A stretch of 5,408 nt of DNA from Thermoplasmata archaeon UBA184 (lineage in GTDB: Archaea; Thermoplasmatota; Thermoplasmata; Lutacidiplasmatales; UBA184). The position numbers and the translations under genes were made by a program. Below the pieces are notes generated by a model that saw only the letters and a program-made list of their open reading frames with translations, was not told the origin of the DNA and searched no databases. Position 1 is the stretch's first letter. Every line of letters starts with the position of its first letter. Where the stretch lies: NCBI GenBank assembly GCA_002495185.1, contig DAEB01000014.1, positions 1 to 5,408 on the forward strand. The letters are read 5' to 3'. Shown in pieces: positions 1 to 5,030 of the stretch.

Positions 1-151
1 CTATACTACGGGCCCGCTCCGGACACCTTCGCGTGAGCTCCGGACGTAATTAATGGAACTCATGCGAACCGCATTGGCCCCATCGCGTTCTCCGATCGTG
101 CCGGCCGAAGTCTCCACATGGGAGGGCACGGGACGTCGATCGCTCGGCTCG
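1..151. other. Left flank, no supported gene
   Basis: No gene can be supported here. Read from base 1 on the plus strand, the frame encodes LYYGPAPDTFA and then TGA at 34-36, which could be the last codons of a gene entering from the left. Eleven codons starting with a codon rare for this GC content are not enough to call it. The nonamer GCTCCGGAC occurs twice, at 16-24 and 37-45, with starts 21 bp apart. An AT-rich stretch GTAATTAATGG follows at 46-56 and stands out in this GC-rich background. It could be a promoter-like element or lie near the transcript end of the DedA gene. I see no thymidine-tract terminator. Confidence 0.4.
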
Positions 152-847
152 TCATGCCCTTGGAGGAGATCCGGACGAGTCCGTTTCGTGCGATGGTGCG
201 GTCGTCCGGGAAGCTCGTCGGGGCGGCCAGCCGGGTGCCAGGACTCCGACCATCTGAAGGATCAGGAACAGGGCGACCAGAACCACCAGAGCGATCAGGG
301 CGATGTCCAGGTACGAGAACGTCGACGAGACGGCCGTCCAGTTCTTCTGCAGCACCATCCCCGCGTAGATGAGCGCGACGGCGAACGGTGTCGCACCGAG
401 GGCGGTGTACACCCCGAAGCGCGCCGGGTCCATCCGGGCCGTTCCCGCAGGGTAAGAGATGTAGCTCCGAATCACCGGCACGAGCCTCGAGAGTCCGACG
501 GTCGCTTCCCCGTGTCGCGCAAACCAATCGTCGACCCGAGCCAGGTGACGTGGCTCGAGCCGGAGCCGACCGATCCCCATGCTGACGGCCCGGTCCCGCC
601 ACCAGCGGCCGACCGCGTACGCCGCGTACGCGCCCAGCACGCCACCCGCGACCGAGATCGCGACGGCGCCGGCGAACGGGAACGTTCCCTCGGCGACGAG
701 GAACCCAGCGAACGGGAGGATCACTTCACTCGGAATCGGCGGCAGGCCGAAGCTCTCGACGACCATCAGCACGAAGAGGCCCGGAAGGCCGATCGTCTGA
801 AGGACCCAGACGATGAGGCTGCTCACGGTAGCGATGATGGCGATCAT
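152..847 (-). CDS. DedA/VTT-family integral membrane protein
   Basis: This 231-residue protein belongs to the DedA (SNARE-associated, VTT) family of polytopic membrane proteins, some of which act as lipid scramblases or flippases and support membrane homeostasis. Two family motifs are visible. The first re-entrant segment has E31 followed by PPIPSE at 36-41 and a glycine-containing hydrophobic run. The second has R121, P124 and R127, then AG at 134-135, M139 and F144. Hydrophobic stretches lie at about 1-30, 40-80, 145-165 and 181-203, and the tail after 205 is basic and hydrophilic. The frame stays open upstream to 1072, but those 75 residues are hydrophilic and unlike the family. The methionine at 847 begins the usual hydrophobic N-terminus, so I chose it. 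No clear Shine-Dalgarno precedes it, so a short leader or leaderless mRNA is likely. It is divergent from the RnfD-like gene. The family call is firm, while the substrate is unknown. Confidence 0.9.
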   Translation of the reverse strand: MIAIIATVSSLIVWVLQTIGLPGLFVLMVVESFGLPPIPSEVILPFAGFLVAEGTFPFAGAVAISVAGGVLGAYAAYAVGRWWRDRAVSMGIGRLRLEPRHLARVDDWFARHGEATVGLSRLVPVIRSYISYPAGTARMDPARFGVYTALGATPFAVALIYAGMVLQKNWTAVSSTFSYLDIALIALVVLVALFLILQMVGVLAPGWPPRRASRTTAPSHETDSSGSPPRA

Positions 848-1076
848 GGGGGGCGCCCGATTGCAGGCGAGCGTTGAAATCGGCCCGCCCAGGTTACTTA
901 ACCCTTGCCAAAGGCCAGAAGCCACGGTCGAAGTAGGCGCTCTCGAAGAAGCCGATACGGCCGCCCGGTCCGGCACTTCGTCCGTGTAGCGAACCGGCCC
1001 CCTCTTGAAATCCGCTGACCATCCCCCGGAATCCCGAACACGAAGGATTAAGCCAAGCTCCCAGGTGGGCACGACA
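848..1076. promoter_or_regulatory. Divergent intergenic region, candidate promoters
   Basis: These 229 bp separate the divergent DedA and RnfD-like genes and should hold both promoters. For the plus-strand gene, GATTAAGC at about 1046-1053 is a weak TATA-like element centred some 28 bp before the ATG at 1077. That spacing would suit an almost leaderless transcript. For the minus-strand gene, ATTTCAA at about 874-880 lies a similar distance from its ATG, and TTAAGTAA near 894-901 is a second option. All are poor matches to the archaeal TATA consensus, so the assignments are tentative. Long open frames crossing this stretch have skewed, highly charged composition and look spurious. Confidence 0.35.
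892..903. repeat. 12-bp dyad GGTTA-CT-TAACC, possible operator
   Basis: GGTTA at 892-896 and TAACC at 899-903 are perfect reverse complements around a two-base centre. The dyad lies in the AT-richest part of the divergent intergenic region and overlaps one candidate TATA-like element of the DedA gene. A dimeric regulator could bind such a site, but a five-base arm can arise by chance. Confidence 0.3.
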
Positions 1077-2333
1077 ATGCCGGGTGAAGGCGAACTCCCG
1101 CCGGCGTCCGCTCGCCTGCGGGCGTCGACCTTGCGGGCCCTCCCGCCCGCACGCGTCCTCTGGTTGGTGCTGCTCGCGCTCGGCCTCTACGGCAGCATGT
1201 ACCTCGGGGGACTGGGTCTGGGCTCGCTCGCCATCGCTCCGCTCGTCGCCGGGGTGGTAGACCTCGGGTTCCAATCGGTCCGGTTCGAGCGGCCTCGCTT
1301 CCCGGATGCGGCGCTCGCGACGGGGCTGTTCCTCGCGCTCATCTTCCCCCCCACGGCGAGCCTGGTGCTGGTCGCGTCCATGGCCTTCGCCGCCGTCGCG
1401 TTCCGACATGTTCTGCGGCTGCGCGGTCGCCCCTGGTTCAACCCGGCCGCGGTCGGGGTCGTGCTGGGCACCTTGTTCCTCGGCCTCGCCCCCGCCTGGT
1501 GGGTCGGGATCGGCCCGTTCGGGCCGTACGCGATCGTCCTGGGCGGCCTCGCCGTGCTGGCCCGCAATCTCCCTCAGTGGCGGCTTCTGCCGGTGTTCCT
1601 CGGAAGTTATGGGCTTCTCTCCGTGGTCCAGCACGCGGTCGCGGGGGCCAGCCTTGACCCGCATATCCTCCTCCTCCAGGTCCTCGACCCCGCGACCCTG
1701 TTCTTCGCGTTGTTCATGGTCCCCGAACCCCGGAGCGCCCCCGTCGCCGCGCACCAGCAGGTCCTCTATTCGGGAATCGTCGGGATGTCTGCCTCCTTCC
1801 TGCCCCTCTTCCTCCCGAGCCTCGGGATCCTCGTAGCGCTCCTCGCGGGAAACCTGGTCGCGCTCGGGATGCGATACCACGCGGGCCGGCTTTCCTCGCC
1901 CCGAACCGCGGTCCGCCGCTCGACGACGACTCGCCCATCCTCCCGCTCCTCGCTGCGCTGGCCCGCGAGCTATCGGGTCGGCGCGGGCGTTCTCACCGTC
2001 GTCGTTCTGGTCGCGATCGTCTCCGCCAACCCCGTCTCCCATCCGGCGGTTCCCATCCTGCAGTCACCCACGTCCCCCGGCGGTGGCGGAGGAGGTGGTC
2101 CCCCTCTCGCGAACTGCCAGACCGACAACCCAGCCCTTTCGGCTTCGACCGTTTCTCAGCTCCACAAGCTGCTCGGCCCGTCCGTGATTCTCTCGTACGA
2201 TTCTTCGACCGGCGTCGTCGTCTTCTACGATCCGGTCAACCACGTGACCGTCACGGAAACGGACCTCTACGAGGACTACGGCTTCGCGGAGTTCAACGGG
2301 GACGACTACGCGGTCTCGGGGTGCGTTCCGTAG
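1077..2333 (+). CDS. RnfD/NqrB-like membrane protein with C-terminal outside domain
   Basis: This 418-residue protein has an N-terminal polytopic domain (about 27-265, roughly nine or ten membrane segments) resembling the NQR2/RnfD/RnfE family, the membrane subunits of Rnf and Na+-NQR redox complexes. Supporting signatures are FNPAA at 121-125 and a segment at 204-222 (DPATLFFALFMVPEPRSAP) that parallels the RnfD stretch ending in FIATDPVTAS. The loop where canonical RnfD/NqrB carries the SGAT flavin-attachment motif is short and lacks it. A basic, Ser/Arg/Thr-rich linker (about 270-300) leads to a further membrane segment (301-318), a seven-glycine run (335-341) and a roughly 75-residue domain I do not recognise. 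That domain has acidic and aromatic residues and only two cysteines, C347 and C416, which could form a disulfide outside the cell. The ATG at 1077 has AGGTGG at 1063-1068 upstream. The in-frame ATG at 1005 would add 24 hydrophilic residues and seems less likely. No other Rnf subunit is visible, so electron transport by this protein is inferred. Confidence 0.75.
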   Translation: MPGEGELPPASARLRASTLRALPPARVLWLVLLALGLYGSMYLGGLGLGSLAIAPLVAGVVDLGFQSVRFERPRFPDAALATGLFLALIFPPTASLVLVASMAFAAVAFRHVLRLRGRPWFNPAAVGVVLGTLFLGLAPAWWVGIGPFGPYAIVLGGLAVLARNLPQWRLLPVFLGSYGLLSVVQHAVAGASLDPHILLLQVLDPATLFFALFMVPEPRSAPVAAHQQVLYSGIVGMSASFLPLFLPSLGILVALLAGNLVALGMRYHAGRLSSPRTAVRRSTTTRPSSRSSLRWPASYRVGAGVLTVVVLVAIVSANPVSHPAVPILQSPTSPGGGGGGGPPLANCQTDNPALSASTVSQLHKLLGPSVILSYDSSTGVVVFYDPVNHVTVTETDLYEDYGFAEFNGDDYAVSGCVP

Positions 2334-2348
2334 GCCCGGCGTCCGGGC
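2334..2348. terminator. GC hairpin between convergent genes
   Basis: GCCCGG at 2334-2339 and CCGGGC at 2343-2348 form a perfect six-pair stem with a three-base loop. It starts directly after the stop codon of the RnfD-like gene and lies 19 bp beyond the stop of the convergent DoxX-cupredoxin gene. It could end or stabilise transcripts from both sides. No T-tract follows on either strand, and archaeal termination mainly uses T-tracts, so the terminator role is uncertain even though the inverted repeat is plain. Confidence 0.4.
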
Positions 2349-2367
2349 GCGACATTCCGGACCCGAT

Positions 2368-3513
2368 TCAGACGACCGTGATCGTCCCCGTCATGAATCC
2401 GGGGACACCCATCGGTGGGGTGCTGTACGGGTCCGCTCCGGTACCGCACGGGACCACGCAGACCCAGACGAGCTCGCCGGTCCGCGTCACGTCGACGCTG
2501 AACTGGACGGTCGCGCCTCCCGGACTGTAGACCGCGAGATTGAGCGCGGGCACGTTGAACGAATGGGCCACGTTGTCGGACGGAACGATATGGAGCGGCG
2601 TGCCGTTGATCTTCTCCACGCCCCCGACTGTTCCGGTCACCGGACAGGGACAGCCCGACCAATTCATCGACGAATCGTTGTCGACGATCGTGATGACGAC
2701 CAGGCCCGTGTGGATCGTGAAGTTCGACGGCGTGTACTGGGGCCAGCCGTTCGGTGCGACATTGACCGAGAGGTTCTCGTAGGTGGTCGGCCCGATGGCC
2801 GGCGGCGCCGACGAGGACGACTGGAGCGGAAACGCCACGGTCAGCCCGATCCCCACTCCGAGAGAAACGAGGGTGCCCGCGACGAAGTAGACGAACAAGG
2901 TCCGGGACGAGAGCGTGAGAGGGGTGGTCCATCCGCTCGGCACGGGGCGACGGACGGCCACCGGATGCGCGGCACGGTACTCGGCCCAGCGCTTCTCGAC
3001 CACCGCGTCGAGCGAGAGCGTGCTCCCCGCGCCGCCCACAAGGAGGACCGCCGAGATCAGGATGAAGAGCGGGTGCTCCCCCACGTCCGTCCCGCCGGGC
3101 GCGACGAAGATGGTCCCGATCTGGATCGCGAAGAGCACGGCCGAAAAGAAGCTCCCCACGAAGCACGCGACTTTGGTCGTGAGGCCGAGCGTGAACGCCA
3201 CGGCGAGGTAGCCGGTGATGAGCGCGACCAGCCAGGAGAAGAAGAGCGGATGCGCGGCCACGTAGTCGGGGAACCCGGGTCCCCCGAAGCTCACCGGGGC
3301 GAACGTGAGCGCCGTGGCCGAGAAGTCCCCGAAGAAGTTGTTGGGCGGATAGACGATGAAACCGAGGTTGGCGACCCAGACGACCCCGAGCCCGATGCGG
3401 AGCACTTCGATCATCCGGCGCGAGCGCATGGCCTCAGGGGTTTCCGGAGAGGTCGTCGAGGCGCCCGCGGATTCGTCCCCGACCGGAGGCTCCGACCGAA
3501 CTTCTCCCGTCAT
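2368..3513 (-). CDS. DoxX-like membrane protein fused to COX2-like cupredoxin
   Basis: This 381-residue protein joins two modules. Residues 34-175 form a DoxX-like four-helix domain, with hydrophobic segments near 36-54, 87-110, 113-136 and 147-162, and a typical ending GAGSTLSLDA at 161-170. The related DoxD is part of archaeal thiosulfate:quinone oxidoreductase. A basic loop (171-203) and a fifth membrane segment (204-229) then place the C-terminus outside the cell. Residues about 245-381 form a cupredoxin fold close to the cytochrome oxidase subunit II CuA domain: FTIHTG at 265-270, AHSFNVPAL at 316-324, and WVCVVPCG at 350-357, with M368 and M374. H317, C352 and C356 match CuA ligands, but the second CuA histidine (usual pattern CxxxCxxxH) is alanine 360, and no histidine follows. 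An extra CPC pair lies at 288-290. The start at 3513 has no clear Shine-Dalgarno. Methionines at 3429 and 3414 lie just before the first helix and are possible starts. Likely role: membrane electron transfer involving quinone or thiols (inference). Confidence 0.8.
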   Translation of the reverse strand: MTGEVRSEPPVGDESAGASTTSPETPEAMRSRRMIEVLRIGLGVVWVANLGFIVYPPNNFFGDFSATALTFAPVSFGGPGFPDYVAAHPLFFSWLVALITGYLAVAFTLGLTTKVACFVGSFFSAVLFAIQIGTIFVAPGGTDVGEHPLFILISAVLLVGGAGSTLSLDAVVEKRWAEYRAAHPVAVRRPVPSGWTTPLTLSSRTLFVYFVAGTLVSLGVGIGLTVAFPLQSSSSAPPAIGPTTYENLSVNVAPNGWPQYTPSNFTIHTGLVVITIVDNDSSMNWSGCPCPVTGTVGGVEKINGTPLHIVPSDNVAHSFNVPALNLAVYSPGGATVQFSVDVTRTGELVWVCVVPCGTGADPYSTPPMGVPGFMTGTITVV

Positions 3514-3641
3514 CGGCGTCTCTGAGTTGCCGCGGGGCCGGGGTAGCGGACTATGAACACCTCGTCAACCCTTATTCACCCGCGTTCCGGTGCCACGCGC
3601 GGCGCGCACGCGTCGGGACGTTCCCCATAGATGGAGTCGAC
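3514..3641. promoter_or_regulatory. Divergent promoter region of DoxX-cupredoxin and DCC genes
   Basis: This 128-bp gap lies between two divergent start codons. For the plus strand, CTTATTCA at 3571-3578 is a TATA-like stretch that would put transcription start near 3600 and give a leader of about 40 bases. For the minus strand, TGAATAAG over the same bases or TTCATAGT at about 3549-3556 could serve. A shared AT-rich centre at 3551-3580 fits a compact bidirectional promoter that could co-regulate the two redox genes. No strong match to the archaeal BRE/TATA consensus is visible. Confidence 0.35.
3633..3636 (+). promoter_or_regulatory. Shine-Dalgarno GGAG of the DCC gene
   Basis: GGAG sits five bases before the ATG at 3642 and supports that start. 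It lies inside a four-codon open frame (3631-3645, MEST then TGA) whose stop overlaps the DCC start as ATGA. Confidence 0.5.
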
Positions 3642-4037
3642 ATGAGGCGTCAGACCGTGATCGCCCAAAGTCCCTCTTCGCCGGCGCATCTCTACTACGA
3701 CCCCGGCTGTGGACCCTGCCGCCTCTTCGCCCAGGTCGCCCAATGGGCGGTTCGGTCCCGGATCGACGCTCTTCCGTACGACGGCCCGCAAGCGCGACGC
3801 GCGCTCGGCGACATGACAGAGGAGTTCCGGTACGCATTCGCGCATCTCGTGTACGGGCGGGAACGGGCCTCCGGCGACGCGATCATGGCTCCTCTCGTCG
3901 GCCTCACCATCGGACCCACGGGGGAGCGAGTGGTCCGGAGCGTACCATCGATCGACGGGGGACTTCGGTGGGTCTATCGGAAATTCTGGGACTACCGTCG
4001 TACGCGGGGATGCGCGGCCCCCGCCGCCACCCCCTAG
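3642..4037 (+). CDS. DCC/DUF393-family thiol-disulfide oxidoreductase
   Basis: This 131-residue soluble protein resembles the DCC (DUF393) family of thioredoxin-like proteins. The family signature of Asp followed by CxxC is present as LYYDPGCGPC at 17-26, giving D20, C23 and C26. The CGPC sequence equals the classic thioredoxin active site. The C-terminal family pattern is also visible: VPSIDGGLRWVYRKFWDYRR at 101-120, then a further cysteine at 124. The length of about 130 residues is normal for the family. There is no signal peptide or membrane segment, so it should act in the cytoplasm. The start is supported by GGAG five bases upstream. As I recall, DCC proteins are often found beside DoxX- or HTTM-type membrane proteins, and here the gene is divergent from a DoxX fusion. 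This suggests it exchanges electrons with that membrane protein's cytoplasmic face, which is inference. Confidence 0.75.
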   Translation: MRRQTVIAQSPSSPAHLYYDPGCGPCRLFAQVAQWAVRSRIDALPYDGPQARRALGDMTEEFRYAFAHLVYGRERASGDAIMAPLVGLTIGPTGERVVRSVPSIDGGLRWVYRKFWDYRRTRGCAAPAATP

Positions 4038-4064
4038 CCCGACCCCCGTGGGGGCCGGGTCGGG
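4038..4064 (+). terminator. Stem-loop after the DCC stop codon
   Basis: CCCGACCC at 4038-4045 and GGGTCGGG at 4057-4064 form a perfect eight-pair stem around an 11-base G/C loop, beginning at the first base after the TAG stop. It could attenuate, end or protect the DCC transcript before the glycosyltransferase gene. No T-tract follows, so termination is not established. Confidence 0.4.
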
Positions 4065-4112
4065 TGGGCCGAGTCCTGCTCTCGGATCGGCCGCGAGGAC
4101 TCACACCGAGGG

Positions 4113-4796
4113 GTGACGCGATGGCGTAAGTACGCCCAAAACCGTGCCGCCGTCGCAGGGGGACATCGCGCGAGCGAAGGGTCCGTTCCGGTCGGTGGGA
4201 GTTTGATCTCGTTCATCACTCCGATGCGACGCTCGGACCCGGCCACCGTCGACCGGATCCGCTCGATGCTCCCGAAGGGTTCGGAGTTCATCGTCGTCAC
4301 GACCCCCGGCGGGGCCGCTCATGCGAAGAACCTCGGCGCCGCGACGGCCCGGGGCGACGTCCTCGTCTTTGTCGACGACGACGTTCAGCTCGTCACCGAC
4401 TGGGCGTGGGAGGAGTGGCTGCGGTGGGATTGGCAGTTCGCGATCGCGTCGACCTACTGGCCCTCCCCGCCCATCGACGTCCTGATGATGCGCGTCGAGA
4501 GCACCATGCTGAACACGCTCACCTGCGCGTTCGGCTACAAGATGTTCATGAGCGGGTTCGCCGCCGTGCGACGACCCGCGTTCGAGGCGGTCGGAGGGTA
4601 CAACGAGAACGTTCTCTTCGAGGAGCACGCGATCACGCTCGAGTTCTACCGCCACCGCTTCCGCGGAGCTCGGCTCCCGGTCCGGGTGAAACTGCTCCGA
4701 CGTTGGCACGGATGGGGTACGCAGAACAACACCACGAGTCGCGGGAAGGTGCATCCCCCGCCGAAGCCCGGGGAGATCCAGGTGTTCCAAACGTAG
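4113..4796 (+). CDS. Family 2 (GT-A fold) glycosyltransferase
   Basis: This 227-residue protein looks like a family 2 glycosyltransferase, which transfers a sugar from a nucleotide donor. The core begins near residue 31 with a hydrophobic strand (SLISFITP). AAHAKNLGAATARGDVLVFV at 68-87 follows, then DDD at 88-90, the metal and nucleotide-sugar binding DxD-type motif. SGFAAVRRPAFEAVGGYNE at 147-165 is the typical acceptor-side segment. EEH at 170-172 probably supplies the acidic catalytic position usually written ED. No membrane helix is obvious, so it is cytosolic or peripheral. The GTG at 4113 begins the frame after a 75-base gap. Its purine-rich GAGGG directly abuts the start, so initiation is not well supported. 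A TTG at 4203, right at the domain edge, has GGTGGGAG too close upstream. The first 30 residues are poorly conserved-looking, so the true start is uncertain. Neighbours give no clear pathway, and the substrate is unknown. Confidence 0.8.
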   Translation: MTRWRKYAQNRAAVAGGHRASEGSVPVGGSLISFITPMRRSDPATVDRIRSMLPKGSEFIVVTTPGGAAHAKNLGAATARGDVLVFVDDDVQLVTDWAWEEWLRWDWQFAIASTYWPSPPIDVLMMRVESTMLNTLTCAFGYKMFMSGFAAVRRPAFEAVGGYNENVLFEEHAITLEFYRHRFRGARLPVRVKLLRRWHGWGTQNNTTSRGKVHPPPKPGEIQVFQT

Positions 4797-4808
4797 GGCG
4801 GGTCGCCC
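4796..4808. repeat. Small hairpin in convergent gap
   Basis: GGGCG at 4796-4800 and CGCCC at 4804-4808 pair around GGT and overlap the last base of the glycosyltransferase stop codon. The 40-bp gap to the convergent S27ae gene contains a second weak CCGG/CCGG pairing. Both could reflect GC-rich composition, and no T-tract is present. Confidence 0.25.
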
Positions 4809-4836
4809 AGAACGACCGGCCGGGGGTCCGGGAAAC

Positions 4837-5025
4837 CTATCCCTTGCTCGCTTTGCCGCGAGCGGCGGGAGGGGCCTTCGACTCGGAGTAGCCGCACTTC
4901 CCGCACGACCGCCGGTCCTCGTGATTCGCGAGGAACGTCCCCGGACCGCACTTGGGGCACGACTTGTGCGTGCGAGTGAGGGCGTCCCCCTTGACCTCGT
5001 AGAGGCCGACGCGCGCCTTCGACAC
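4837..5025 (-). CDS. rps27ae: 30S ribosomal protein S27ae
   Basis: This 62-residue protein is the archaeal zinc-ribbon ribosomal protein S27ae of the small subunit, the counterpart of the ribosomal part of eukaryotic ubiquitin-S27a. The fold is shown by CPKCG at 23-27, the family segment GTFLANHEDR at 29-38, and CGKCGY at 41-46. The four cysteines (23, 26, 41, 44) bind zinc. Length is normal apart from a short Lys/Ala/Pro tail after residue 48. Two GTG starts are possible. The first, at 5034, overlaps the S24e stop as GTGA but has its AAGGAG directly against it. The second, at 5025, has AAGGAG at 5034-5039 with an ideal eight-base spacer and gives the usual family N-terminus, so I prefer it. 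The longer form adds three residues (MSV). It is co-transcribed and probably translationally coupled with S24e. Confidence 0.93.
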   Translation of the reverse strand: MSKARVGLYEVKGDALTRTHKSCPKCGPGTFLANHEDRRSCGKCGYSESKAPPAARGKASKG

Positions 5026-5030
5026 GACGC

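Noticed and set aside
1..36. Possible 3' end of an upstream plus-strand gene (LYYGPAPDTFA then stop)
   Set aside because: Eleven codons cut by the window edge cannot be told from chance.
172..183. Inverted repeat CGGAC-GA-GTCCG
   Set aside because: It lies within the DedA coding tail. Short GC-rich palindromes are common in this composition and nothing else supports a site.
53..877. Plus-strand open frame (274 codons) opposite DedA, preceded by an AT-rich stretch
   Set aside because: The composition is shadow-like (Arg/Asp/Glu/His-rich) and the opposite strand encodes unmistakable DedA motifs.
848..1072. N-terminal extension of DedA to an ATG at 1072
   Set aside because: The added 75 residues are hydrophilic, lie in the intergenic region and precede a methionine that starts the typical DedA hydrophobic N-terminus.
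894..2042. Long minus-strand open frame (382 codons) opposite the RnfD-like gene
   Set aside because: Its product is almost entirely Arg, Glu, Asp, Gly and Gln with no domain-like pattern, as expected for the reverse of a GC-rich membrane-protein gene.
2085..2099. Strong Shine-Dalgarno-like GGAGGTGGT inside the RnfD-like gene
   Set aside because: It encodes the glycine run, and no plausible start codon with a supported frame follows at suitable spacing.
2563..3525. Long plus-strand open frame (320 codons) opposite the DoxX-cupredoxin gene
   Set aside because: The translation is a charged low-complexity string, while the minus frame gives clear DoxX and cupredoxin motifs and membrane helices.
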